64,000 nucleotides of DNA, taken from Iphinoe sp. HA4291-MV1 (lineage in GTDB: Bacteria > Cyanobacteriota > Cyanobacteriia > Cyanobacteriales > Nostocaceae). The stretch spans positions 1 through 64,000 of the forward strand of contig JAHHHH010000033.1 in the NCBI GenBank assembly GCA_019359415.1, in the 5' to 3' direction. Every line of letters starts with the position of its first letter. Position 1 is the stretch's first letter. Below the pieces are notes generated by a model. That model searched no databases, was not told the origin of the DNA, and was given only the letters and a program-made list of their open reading frames with translations. This document shows, piece after piece, positions 24,161 through 31,140 of this stretch. The translations under genes and the position numbers were made by a program.

Positions 24161-24217
24161 CAGACATCAGGTTGCCTCTTAGGTCTACCCAGATTCCCGA
24201 TTAACCTCAGATGTCTG
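24161..24217 (-). promoter_or_regulatory. Leader hairpin upstream of the 67-residue gene
   Basis: CAGACATC (24161-24168) and GATGTCTG (24210-24217) form a perfect 8-bp stem, extended by near-complementary AGGTT/AACCT. The arms enclose the transcribed leader after the promoter at 24228, so RNA-level control is possible. Confidence 0.4.
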
Positions 24218-24227
24218 TAGTATTTTT

Positions 24228-24256
24228 AATATAACTTATTTGTCAGTGCGAGTCAA
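24228..24256 (-). promoter_or_regulatory. Promoter TTGACT-17-TATATT with internal operator box
   Basis: On the minus strand the -35 is at 24251-24256 and overlaps the stop codon of the upstream gene. The -10 is at 24228-24233. The spacer holds GCACTGACAAATAA. Confidence 0.7.
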
Positions 24257-24645
24257 TAATTAAGGTCTTCTTCAACAGTTAGGTCATTTTTTGATTTCCG
24301 TCTGGTTCGAGATTTTGGAACAGCCTTAATTGTAAGAATAACAGAAGTATTAAATATTGATACCCCAGTCTGTTGTTTGTATTGGGTATCAAAATGTTCA
24401 ATTATCGGAACATATTTCTGTAATTTCTCCCACAAAACCTCATCTGCGGTTACCGAAGCAACTAATCGGGCAGTTCTCTGTTCTCCTGCACTACTAGTAT
24501 CTAGCCCTTCAATTTTAATTCTCCCTTCAGCTATTTTATACATATAAAAGGCTAAAGGATACGTAACAAAGTCCAAACCAGCATTGTCAAGAATTTTTGT
24601 TGCATTTTTAGCCACACTATATTTTACGGTCATGGGCTGAACCAT
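24253..24645 (-). CDS. Hypothetical protein, 130 residues
   Basis: This protein begins 'MVQPMTVKYSVAKNATKILD', has mixed helix and strand, and ends with a basic tail ('PKSRTRRKSKNDL') and acidic residues. It follows the RusA-like gene at a distance of about 90 bp on the same strand. No family is recognised. A role in DNA metabolism is possible from its place among replication genes. Confidence 0.5.
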   Translation of the reverse strand: MVQPMTVKYSVAKNATKILDNAGLDFVTYPLAFYMYKIAEGRIKIEGLDTSSAGEQRTARLVASVTADEVLWEKLQKYVPIIEHFDTQYKQQTGVSIFNTSVILTIKAVPKSRTRRKSKNDLTVEEDLNY

Positions 24646-24716
24646 TTTAAAAAATCTACCATTTTTAAACCTTTTCGATTGTAGATGGAGGGGGTAAATA
24701 GGTCAATGATTTTCAA

Positions 24717-24729
24717 TAACCATTGTTTA
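24717..24729. promoter_or_regulatory. Border palindrome copy 6 (TAACCATTGTTTA)
   Basis: This copy lies just past the 3' end of the RusA-like gene, in the gap to the next minus-strand gene. Confidence 0.6.
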
Positions 24730-24736
24730 TTGGAAT

Positions 24737-25141
24737 TTATTTTGTATATTTATCATAATTTAGTATCAATTCATGCCATTCAGCTTGGTCTTCGCAGACA
24801 AAAAAGATAAATCTATCTCTTGAAGCCCTAGAAGCCTTAGCATGAATTTCAGGAATCTCTAGATAGTTATCGTCTTTAATATAGTTATATTCTTTCAATA
24901 AATCTTGCCAAGCACCAACTCTATTATCTACATCAGGACGACCACGACCAGCAATAAAAAAACGAAAAGAGAGACAATAAAATTTCTCAGGCATCTGAAA
25001 ACCAGTACCTCTCAATATCCGAGCCGTTTGTTGTTGCCATTCGCCATAAGACCCATTTTTATAATGAGTTATATTTCCAGCTTTGCCCTTCTTACCACGA
25101 GGCTTAGAGACGACTTTAATAGGCAGGTCCACAATAATCAC
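24737..25141 (-). CDS. RusA-like Holliday junction resolvase
   Basis: This 134-residue protein shows the RusA-family pattern. An early strand ('MIIVDLPIKVVSKPRGKKG') is followed by 'FRFFIAGRGRPDVDNRVGAW', whose Asp-Val-Asp-Asn supplies metal ligands, then 'DLLKEYNYIKDDNYLEI' with the Asp-Asp pair. RusA proteins cut four-way DNA junctions, and phages use them to resolve recombining or replicating genomes. Length is usual. It is coupled to the XRE regulator by an ATGA overlap (25138-25141). Confidence 0.75.
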   Translation of the reverse strand: MIIVDLPIKVVSKPRGKKGKAGNITHYKNGSYGEWQQQTARILRGTGFQMPEKFYCLSFRFFIAGRGRPDVDNRVGAWQDLLKEYNYIKDDNYLEIPEIHAKASRASRDRFIFFVCEDQAEWHELILNYDKYTK

Positions 25142-25356
25142 AATTCAACTCCTTTAGATTCCAAATATTGAAGAATTTTGAGAAAATTTGCAAGACTTGT
25201 GGATTCAAAATTTCGAGATTCCCAACGAATAATTGACTGTGTTGATACCCCCAACGTTTTAGCTAATTCTTCTTGTGTCACGTTAGCTTTTGAACGAGTT
25301 CGTGACAAAGTCTGAGAGATATAAAGAAGTTTCTCAGAAAAATGCGAGAATTCCAT
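25138..25356 (-). CDS. XRE-family helix-turn-helix regulator
   Basis: This 72-residue protein contains a clear Cro/CI-type HTH ('VTQEELAKTLGVSTQSIIRW'). It lacks any C-terminal domain, so it is a short Cro-like repressor. It is co-transcribed with the RusA-like resolvase. It could bind one of the dispersed element motifs, which is untested inference. Confidence 0.8.
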   Translation of the reverse strand: MEFSHFSEKLLYISQTLSRTRSKANVTQEELAKTLGVSTQSIIRWESRNFESTSLANFLKILQYLESKGVEL

Positions 25357-25390
25357 ACTTTCATACAGTAATTATCGCATTATTATACAC

Positions 25391-25411
25391 AAAAAATCCC
25401 CGGTGCCGGGG
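25391..25411 (-). terminator. Terminator for the ParB-like gene
   Basis: A GC-rich hairpin (CCCCGGTGCCGGGG, 25398-25411) is followed on the minus strand by A-T6 sequence (25391-25397). Confidence 0.8.
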
Positions 25412-25451
25412 GGATGAGGTCAAACAAAATAAGCACCAAAACAAAATTCTT

Positions 25452-26909
25452 CTACAAAGGCAACGCTTCTAATTCAGCCTGAAACTCTTGTAACCCTTGT
25501 TTGTATGGGTCAAGTGAAACGTCAGTACGAGGAGGGGTATCAGGTTTCTTTCCCCTCTTTGTATCTGTAAGTTTTGCAAGAGAACCAGAAACCAGAGTAT
25601 CGTATTGCTTACTTAATTGTTCACACTGTTTTTTCAACAGTTTAAATTCTTTTCCTTCTGTACAAATTTGCTCTACATGATTCTTTTGCTCAAACAAAGG
25701 CATAATGTATTTCTCATGCCACTGAATATAAGCTTCTAAAGCTTCAGTAGAAAGCCCATAATTCCCAAGGATTGCATTATCAATTTTTGCGTAATTGATA
25801 GCAATATTTTCAGCCACCCCTTTATTCTTTTGAAGAGATTCTATAGGGCGCTTGCGAACTAATTCCACAATAGAAGTAGTCTCATCAAACGTTTCATCAA
25901 GAGTTGGATATTTTTCTTCATCTGCATCCGTCTTCACGTTCTCAGGAGTTTCCTCTTTTAATTTCTTAGCCTGGTCTATCCCCCTCAAACTTGCGAAATA
26001 ACTATCTACATCTTTTGATTGAATTCGAGAATTTGGAGTCAAATCACGTAGTTTAATAAACGTTGTTTCCAGCGTTTCTACTTCAGGATTTAAAACCCCA
26101 GCTTCAACGGCTGAGTTATATCGTTGGTCCACTAGAACAGCAGTCCGCCACGCAATGAAATTATTTTCTAAAAGCTCGTGAGCTACACTAGGCAAATTTG
26201 CAACCTTACGGTAACGACCAAAATCAACTTCATTCAAACCGAAAAGCATACAACAAGTCTCAGTAGCTTTCTTTCGTGATTCCCTCTCCGCTAATTCTTG
26301 AGAGCGGTATAAGCTATACAGATTTTCCCAATGCCGGTCCGCAGCTTTAGCTGATTGAAGAAGTGTATGTTTTGTAGTAGTGTCATTTAGGCTCTTCTGA
26401 AGCCACAAAAGTGTACTTTCATCAGGTTGAGTATCAGAAAGGAGATATCGAACAGGCACATCTTCAAAAACAAGAGGAAGAGACTTATGATATTCAATTT
26501 GCTCTTTTACTTTCTCTGTAAGTTCCTTATCAATCTCAGAATCCCCGTGTTTAACCTTCCCTTCCTGATACCACTTTTTTAGATAGGGATTCTTTTTCGC
26601 CTGTTTGAGAGCTTCACAACGAGTTGTTCCATTGATAATGTACTCGACACCCGTCTCAGGATTTTTCCATAAAATAAGCGGCTCAATAACGCGAAAAACA
26701 ATTGTAGACTTCTCCTCACCCGGATAATTAACCAAAATTCTCAGAGCTTTTACCATCTCTGCGACAGCTTCATCAGAAGGTTTTTCTCTCAAGTAAATAC
26801 CTTCCCCCAACTCTGATAAAGGCTTAAGCGTATATAAATGCTCAAGAGATAGGGAAGTAGTAGGAGAAAAAGTTAACTTTGGTTGAATTAAATTTGTTGT
26901 ATTAGCCAT
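25452..26909 (-). CDS. ParB-like protein (ParB/Srx N-terminal domain)
   Basis: The N-terminal 170 residues of this 485-residue protein carry a ParB-type core, with 'EYIINGTTRCEALKQAKK' corresponding to the GxxRxxA nucleotide-binding motif. A central helical region (about 180-300, 'LFGLNEVDFGRYRKVANLP') could hold a DNA-binding HTH. The C-terminal part (about 390-450) is coiled coil. ParB proteins bind centromere sites and load sliding clamps; related phage proteins are nucleases or regulators. There is no adjacent ParA. It is a candidate reader of the repeated palindromes. The leader carries AGGTAACAAC before the ATG. Confidence 0.65.
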   Translation of the reverse strand: MANTTNLIQPKLTFSPTTSLSLEHLYTLKPLSELGEGIYLREKPSDEAVAEMVKALRILVNYPGEEKSTIVFRVIEPLILWKNPETGVEYIINGTTRCEALKQAKKNPYLKKWYQEGKVKHGDSEIDKELTEKVKEQIEYHKSLPLVFEDVPVRYLLSDTQPDESTLLWLQKSLNDTTTKHTLLQSAKAADRHWENLYSLYRSQELAERESRKKATETCCMLFGLNEVDFGRYRKVANLPSVAHELLENNFIAWRTAVLVDQRYNSAVEAGVLNPEVETLETTFIKLRDLTPNSRIQSKDVDSYFASLRGIDQAKKLKEETPENVKTDADEEKYPTLDETFDETTSIVELVRKRPIESLQKNKGVAENIAINYAKIDNAILGNYGLSTEALEAYIQWHEKYIMPLFEQKNHVEQICTEGKEFKLLKKQCEQLSKQYDTLVSGSLAKLTDTKRGKKPDTPPRTDVSLDPYKQGLQEFQAELEALPL

Positions 26910-26987
26910 CAGTTGTTACCTAAAACCGTTATCTATAACTATACAAGAATAAAAAAGCTTCTGACAAGCAACCAGTCAGAAATTCAG

Positions 26988-27000
26988 TAACCAATGTTTA
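26988..27000. promoter_or_regulatory. Border palindrome copy 7 (TAACCAATGTTTA)
   Basis: This copy lies upstream of the ParB-like gene and overlaps the stop codon of the 37-residue hydrophobic ORF. Confidence 0.6.
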
Positions 27001-27111
27001 CCAAAAATCATTCGATTTTAAAGTAATTAAAAATGTTTGAAAGAAAAAAATTACAACAAAAACATAAAATGGCGAATTACACATAAACAAAAGTAAAATC
27101 AGAATATACAT
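26998..27111 (-). CDS. Small hydrophobic protein, 37 residues
   Basis: The ORF begins 'MYILILLLFMC' and is nearly all hydrophobic and aromatic, with one or two membrane-spanning segments. It has the element's typical leader: TGAGGTTAA, then AGGTAACAACT directly before the ATG at 27111. Its stop lies in border palindrome 7, as with other element genes. That combination makes chance less likely. Role unknown; small membrane proteins in phages can be holin-like. Confidence 0.45.
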   Translation of the reverse strand: MYILILLLFMCNSPFYVFVVIFFFQTFLITLKSNDFW

Positions 27112-27142
27112 AGTTGTTACCTATTAACCTCAGACTATGTAT
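27106..27142. promoter_or_regulatory. Leader hairpin (ATACATAGT / ACTATGTAT)
   Basis: A perfect 9-bp stem (27106-27114 with 27134-27142) encloses the GGTAACAAC-type leader. It overlaps the start codon of the 37-residue ORF on the minus strand and could hide its ribosome binding site. Confidence 0.4.
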
Positions 27143-27149
27143 GACCAGG

Positions 27150-27183
27150 GAGCAAGGAAACCCCAAAGAACCTTGCTCTTTTT
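27150..27183 (+). terminator. Rho-independent terminator or attenuator
   Basis: GAGCAAGG (27150-27157) and CCTTGCTC (27171-27178) are followed by TTTTT. It lies 50 bp upstream of the ribbon-helix-helix start and would stop plus-strand transcription entering from the left. Confidence 0.75.
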
Positions 27184-27232
27184 CTTAGTAAATGCTAGGA
27201 TGAGACAGGAAAAGTTATTTGTCAGTGCAAAG

Positions 27233-27382
27233 ATGCCTACACAGACTCAAACTCGAAAAGAAATTGAGGCGCTACAAATTCGTTTGACGCCTCAACAAAA
27301 AGCCAATTTACAAACTTTAGCCAATATTAAAAAAATAAACGTAACGCAACTAATTGAAGACTGCATAGACGCACTACCCTAG
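27233..27382 (+). CDS. Ribbon-helix-helix DNA-binding protein, 49 residues
   Basis: The product 'MPTQTQTRKEIEALQIRLTP' and the two helices that follow ('QQKANLQTLANIKKIN', 'VTQLIEDCIDAL') match the RHH fold. The start at 27233 is chosen because the upstream ORF extension crosses a terminator; an ATG at 27200 is a second option. An operator box (TTATTTGTCAGTGC, about 27216-27229) lies immediately before the start, which suggests autoregulation. It is one of three RHH genes in the element. Confidence 0.7.
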   Translation: MPTQTQTRKEIEALQIRLTPQQKANLQTLANIKKINVTQLIEDCIDALP

Positions 27383-27464
27383 CTAGAGAACAACACAAAC
27401 AAAACCACTGTATTATTTATAAAGATTTAACGTATAGGGAATCACTTTTTCATTGAGAAAAGAA

Positions 27465-27515
27465 AAATACTATAATCCTCCCTTAGCAATAGTTTAAGGG
27501 AGGATTATAGTATTT
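27465..27515. terminator. Long perfect hairpin (21-bp stem)
   Basis: Positions 27465-27485 pair perfectly with 27495-27515 around a 9-nt loop. The arms contain ATAATCCTCCC and its complement. An A-rich stretch at 27460-27467 gives a T-tract on the minus strand. It is probably a bidirectional terminator. Confidence 0.7.
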
Positions 27516-27554
27516 CAACCTAGTGTTGATACTTCTTAATCTCGGTCGCTTAGA

Positions 27555-27567
27555 TAACCAATGGTTA
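27555..27567. promoter_or_regulatory. Border palindrome copy 8 (TAACCAATGGTTA)
   Basis: This copy lies in a gene-free stretch (27383-28509) between the long hairpin and origin-like repeat B. I see no convincing gene in 27570-28000; a 64-codon ORF there lacks a ribosome binding site. Confidence 0.55.
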
Positions 27568-28004
27568 GCCAAAACATATCAAAAATATTAGTTTTTTAAA
27601 AGTATTAATTAACACTAAGTATTTATAATCGAAACAACCTTAACATCATAACCAAGACCAGAATAAAGCAAAGTTCCTCGTTTATCGCCAGTCTTATATG
27701 GTTGCATTCCTCATTTATCTTGTTCTGGAGGAGAATCACACTTCACAGTTCCTTATATTCATTTTTTCAAATCACACAAATTCTAGGCGAAAGAAAGCGC
27801 TTCTCTATTGATACTCTCTCCCCCTCACCAATTAAAAGACCCCTCATTGATTCCATAGCTGAGGAGTTGGCAAAGAATACAGGACTTTCATTATAGCCTT
27901 GTACGGTATATTTACATTTCTTAATCCATTAGCACTCAGTTTTCCAAAAGAGCAACAGGCTGATACTCCTCCTCATGGGGTTTTCAGGCTTTGGAATTAG
28001 TTAG

Positions 28005-28400
28005 AGTGCGAACTGTTCTCCAACCGTTCTAGCTGAGACTCCTCCCCGTAGGGGTTTCAAAGGTTGTGGAACATGTGGTGTCTGAAGTGTTCTAAAAAGT
28101 GTTCTGACTTCAAACATAGATACAGTAAGTCTTCTAGCTTCTGTAGAACACTTCATTTATTACTATATATACTGTATAAATAGAATAATAAATATAATAA
28201 ATGATAATAATATATCAATAAGAGAAAATATATATATATATATAGAGCTATAGGGAAGACCTGTGCAAGTGTTCCAGGGGTATTTTTTCGGTTAAAACCC
28301 TTGCCCCGTATAGGCTTTGTGTAGAACGTATGGAAGGGTATCACCTGTGCCGAAAAGTTCCAAAAAACGGAACAGGTACTTTTCATCAGTTCCACTCTAA
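28005..28400. repeat. Origin-like repeat B, diverged copy of repeat A
   Basis: This segment keeps the order and spacing of repeat A: TGTTCT-type repeats, 'GAAGTGTTCTAAAAAGTG', the inverted GTAGAACACTTC, a long AATAATAAATATAATAAA core (about 28150-28250), 'CAAGTGTTCCAG', and at the end 'GGAACAGGTACTTTTCATC', a stretch identical to the end of repeat A. It lies upstream of the RHH/KilA-N/BRO-N operon. It could be a second origin, an incompatibility region or a recombination site. Confidence 0.55.
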
Positions 28401-28509
28401 GAAGTGGGTATCAGCAAGTGCCTAAAGCTGTAACCCTTTTCTCATAAGAGTTTCAAGTTTTTGCAAATTTTATTTGTCATATCGATATCGCTAGCGCTTT
28501 GATATGCAC

Positions 28510-28653
28510 ATGGCTAGAAAAACTGAGAACTTAATCCGCTTAAGCCCCCAGGCAAAGGAAGATTTAAGGCATCTTGCCTCTGTCTTTGGTTTAAGCCTGT
28601 CTGAAACTGTTGAAAAATTAATCATTGAGAAAGCTAAAGAGCAAGCAAAATGA
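28510..28653 (+). CDS. Ribbon-helix-helix DNA-binding protein, 47 residues
   Basis: This small product starts 'MARKTENLIRLSPQAKEDLR' and has a second helix 'LSLSETVEKLIIEKAKEQ', the RHH layout. Its TGA overlaps the ATG of the KilA-N gene (ATGA at 28650-28653), so the two are translationally coupled. A TTATTTGTCATATCG sequence about 40 bp upstream resembles half of the element operator box. An alternative in-frame ATG lies at 28504. Confidence 0.7.
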   Translation: MARKTENLIRLSPQAKEDLRHLASVFGLSLSETVEKLIIEKAKEQAK

Positions 28654-28874
28654 CTGATTTAATTTTGAGAGAGTTCAATGGGTATCAAGTTAGACATCGA
28701 GAAGATAATTATTTATGTTTAACTGATATGGCATCGGCGACTGGAAAACGTTTTTACGATTGGGAAAGATTAAAATCGACAAAAGAATTAATTTCAGTGC
28801 TTTCATATAATAACGGGATTTCTCCAAATGATTTGATACAAACTAAACCCCACATACAGTCTACAAATATGTAG
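28650..28874 (+). CDS. Truncated KilA-N domain protein
   Basis: This 74-residue protein contains 'REDNYLCLTDMASATGKRFY' and 'WERLKSTKELISVLSYNNG', which match the first half of a KilA-N DNA-binding domain (dipartite phage antirepressor family). Intact KilA-N proteins continue for another 60 residues or more. The early stop suggests either truncation or a minimal form. It is coupled to the RHH gene upstream and followed by a BRO-N gene. Confidence 0.65.
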   Translation: MTDLILREFNGYQVRHREDNYLCLTDMASATGKRFYDWERLKSTKELISVLSYNNGISPNDLIQTKPHIQSTNM

Positions 28875-28945
28875 AGTGTTAAAAATTGCTCTGTTTCCTG
28901 TTCCCTATGTTGTAAAAGGCTTTTAAAGCTTTTTTCAAATAAATA

Positions 28946-28974
28946 TTGACAATGAATTTGTTTACTACCATAAT
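28946..28974 (+). promoter_or_regulatory. Promoter TTGACA-17-CATAAT of the BRO-N gene
   Basis: Consensus -35 at 28946-28951, a 17-bp spacer and -10 at 28969-28974. The -10 lies inside the palindrome ACTACCATAATGGTAGT (28964-28980). Confidence 0.75.
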
Positions 28975-29002
28975 GGTAGTATACCCAAAAGACCATTATG
29001 GT
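28964..29002 (+). promoter_or_regulatory. Two operator-like palindromes over the BRO-N promoter and start codon
   Basis: ACTACCATAATGGTAGT (28964-28980) covers the -10, and ACCATTATGGT (28992-29002) covers the ATG at 28998. Both share the ACCAT-N-ATGGT core, so one dimeric repressor could block transcription and initiation. Confidence 0.65.
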
Positions 29003-29744
29003 ATTAAACGTGAGTGATATTGTTAAATTGGAATATCTAAATGTTGAACATACTTTTATGTTCTTAGACAGTCTTCATTGGACTTTGGCAGAACCCGTCG
29101 TTAAGTTTTTAGGTTTTGGTAGTAATACTAGTCGAGCATTGAAAAGACATTGTAGAGAACACCATTACCGACAAATTCGGATTGAAGGGACAGAAGGTAG
29201 GAGTCCATTATATGTATCATTGGCTGGTTTAATTCGATTGACTATTAGGTCGGACCATGAAAAAGCTCAAGATTTTCAAGATTGGATTACTGATGAAGTA
29301 GTACCAATGGTTTTAACTCAAGGTCTTTATGCAGATAAATCCCGTTTCTCTGATGAAGAGTATCAAAAATTAATGGATGTGGTTGCCGAACGTGACGCAA
29401 GGATTGCACAGTTAGAGTCAGAAAATGGAGAGGTTCGTCAGTGTGTGACAGATTTTTGCAATCGGATGAGTTTCAAGGACTGGCAGAAATTTTTGCAAAA
29501 CAAAGGTTTCTACATTAGCGAGCCAAGAATTAGACAGATTAAGCGTGCTTTGCAGGTCGCTGGAAACGGTATGTTCCCCGACGACGATGACCCCCACACC
29601 TTTAAGAATCTGTACTTGGCAACATTGCAGACTTTGAACTCTAGAGATGACTATGGTCATGAGCACCGGAAATTTCAAGACATGTTCCAAGCGATCGCCC
29701 AAGTGCCAAGACAAGAGTACAAAGGTGTTCGTTATTCAGATTGA
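28998..29744 (+). CDS. BRO-N domain antirepressor-like protein
   Basis: The first 110 residues of this 248-residue protein form a BRO-N domain: 'HWTLAEPVVKFLGFGSNTSR', 'HHYRQIRIEGTEGRSPLYVS' and 'FQDWITDEVVPMVLTQG'. The middle is coiled coil (about 125-145). The C-terminus is helical with an acidic patch (PDDDDPH). BRO proteins bind DNA and often act as phage antirepressors. No Shine-Dalgarno is seen before the ATG, and two palindromes overlap the promoter and start. It contains a HIP1 site near 29690. Confidence 0.75.
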   Translation: MVLNVSDIVKLEYLNVEHTFMFLDSLHWTLAEPVVKFLGFGSNTSRALKRHCREHHYRQIRIEGTEGRSPLYVSLAGLIRLTIRSDHEKAQDFQDWITDEVVPMVLTQGLYADKSRFSDEEYQKLMDVVAERDARIAQLESENGEVRQCVTDFCNRMSFKDWQKFLQNKGFYISEPRIRQIKRALQVAGNGMFPDDDDPHTFKNLYLATLQTLNSRDDYGHEHRKFQDMFQAIAQVPRQEYKGVRYSD

Positions 29745-30196
29745 GCAAAGAAGAGGTATCAGTAGTGGCCACAAATCAACCAGAACAATCAGATGGGCTT
29801 AGGCGTTTAGAGAACGCGGTCGCCCGGTTTGCAGAGATAACAATGGATAATTTGGTTCGACACGATGAAATGTTGACCAGGTTAGAAGAGTCTTCCTCTC
29901 GGCATGATGAAATGTTGACCAGGTTAGAAGAGTCTTCCTCTCGGCATGACGAAGCGTTAACTCGGTTAGAGGAATCATCCTTTCAACATGATGCTGCACT
30001 TACTCGAATAGAAACGGCTATAGACCGATTGGAGGAACAAACAGCGCGGAATGCGCGAGGGATTGAAGCCCTGACCACTTCCACTACTGAAACTATACGC
30101 TTGGTGGCAGACCAAAGCCTCAGAATTGAGCAAATTCTTGAGTATTTGTTTCGGGAACGTCCCAACGGTAGAGGAGGGGGAAGCGAAGGAAACTGA
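29741..30196 (+). CDS. Coiled-coil protein with 14-residue repeats
   Basis: The product starts at TTG 29741, overlapping the BRO-N stop (TTGA); a GTG downstream is an alternative. Residues about 40-95 hold four tandem units related to 'HDEMLTRLEESSSR', encoded by 42-bp direct repeats that are nearly identical in the first two copies (29860-29945). This repeat pattern predicts a parallel coiled-coil oligomer. Similar 'ALTRLE' proteins are common in cyanobacteria and of unknown role. Confidence 0.6.
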   Translation: MSKEEVSVVATNQPEQSDGLRRLENAVARFAEITMDNLVRHDEMLTRLEESSSRHDEMLTRLEESSSRHDEALTRLEESSFQHDAALTRIETAIDRLEEQTARNARGIEALTTSTTETIRLVADQSLRIEQILEYLFRERPNGRGGGSEGN

Positions 30197-30259
30197 CTAA
30201 GCTTACCCTGTATGGGTTTGAGGCTTGTTTCTTACTCAAAAATGTTTAAGTCGCGTTAG

Positions 30260-30272
30260 TAAACAATGAATA
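30260..30272. promoter_or_regulatory. Degenerate border palindrome copy 9 (TAAACAATGAATA)
   Basis: The weakest copy of the palindrome, in the gap after the coiled-coil gene. Confidence 0.3.
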
Positions 30273-30441
30273 ATTCAGAAACCTTGCTAACCGGCATTTA
30301 GAGGGGTATCAGCCACATCGCTCTACGATTGTCCGTTGGTTTCAGCACGCAGCGAAGAGTTATGACCCTAAGCGTTTATATTCATTTCAAGAAGTAGCTT
30401 TAGTTTTTGCCTCTGCGAACACATTTCAACAAAAATGTCGT

Positions 30442-30536
30442 ATAATGAGTAAAGAAGTGTATAAATAACCCGTTTGTCGGGGTTTAATTAGATGCACAGT
30501 TTAGCCCTCTGGTTTGCCTTCAGAGGGTATTTTGTT
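30442..30536 (+). ncRNA. Candidate small RNA with its own promoter and terminator
   Basis: A TATAAT box (about 30442-30447) is followed by a hairpin (AACCCGTTTGTCGGGGTT, about 30467-30484) and a clear terminator (30505-30536), with no ORF of note between. The -35 box is weak. A transcript of about 80 nt is predicted. Confidence 0.35.
30505..30536 (+). terminator. Rho-independent terminator
   Basis: CCCTCTG (30505-30511) pairs with CAGAGGG (30521-30527), followed by TATTTTGTTT. The stem sequence is the same as in the terminator at 32466. Confidence 0.8.
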
Positions 30537-30540
30537 TCAA

Positions 30541-30553
30541 TAAACATTGGTTA
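30541..30553. promoter_or_regulatory. Border palindrome copy 10 (TAAACATTGGTTA)
   Basis: This copy follows the terminator at 30505-30536 by a few bases, as copy 2 follows its terminator. It is in the opposite orientation to copies such as 26988. Confidence 0.55.
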
Positions 30554-30704
30554 TTCAAAAATTTATTTAATCTATTGATTTTCTTCCTAAGTGGTTCCGA
30601 CCCAATATTATTTACAAATGGCTTTGGGAAGGGGTGACTCCAGATTTTGACAAACTTGATACTTCAGATGATGACTTAACCAAAGATATATGGGACGATT
30701 AAAT

Positions 30705-31004
30705 ATGGGACGCTCAAATTAATATTATCGTTATATTTATAGTTCTGAATGGCGGCAAAAGTCAAATAAATGTCTTAATTCCACTCAAAAAACTTGCGTA
30801 CTGTTTCCCTGGTTGAAAGCTAGGCACGCACACCACATGACATATAAGAACTTTAAGCGTGAAAGAGTTTGGAGAGATATTGTACCGTTGTCTAAGACAG
30901 CCCATTGGATTATCCATTGGGGGATTTTTTGGAAGACTTGGTTAAGACCCGTTGTTAACGCATATCTGCGTATAGCTTATATTCTTGTTAGAATACTTAA
31001 TTAA
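30705..31004 (+). pseudogene. HNH-endonuclease-like gene with an in-frame stop
   Basis: After an ATG at 30705 and five codons there is a TAA, and the same frame then continues for 93 residues. It shows 'YIYSSEWRQKS', 'KARHAHHMTYKNFKRERVWR' and 'DIVPLSKTAHWIIH', the HH...N...H pattern of HNH nucleases. The usual zinc-binding Cys pairs are mostly missing. The 63-codon ORF from 30813 is the intact part. It is either a decayed homing-type nuclease or expressed from an internal start. Confidence 0.5.
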
Positions 31005-31096
31005 AGAATTTTGAAAGTGTATACCCTCAAGGGGAATTTTTGTATCTTTGCATTCATAGGTAAAACTTATGGATATCTCTGCATTCATAAGATATT

Positions 31097-31140
31097 GCAC
31101 GGACAAATAAGTTGACAACATAAATGTAAGGTCATATATT
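31097..31140 (+). promoter_or_regulatory. Promoter TTGACA-17-TATATT preceded by the operator box
   Basis: GCACGGACAAATAA (31097-31110) lies directly upstream of the -35 (31112-31117); the -10 is at 31135-31140. This is the strongest match to a sigma70 promoter in the element. Here the box flanks the promoter instead of sitting in the spacer. Confidence 0.75.

Noticed and set aside
27617-27896. ORFs on both strands (30 codons minus, 64 codons plus) in the gap before origin-like repeat B.
   Set aside because: Neither has a proper ribosome binding site, and neither carries a recognisable domain.
30580-30700. Open frame with 'PKWFRPNIIYKWLWEGVTPD' upstream of the HNH-like gene.
   Set aside because: No start codon is available in the frame; it is at most a fragment.
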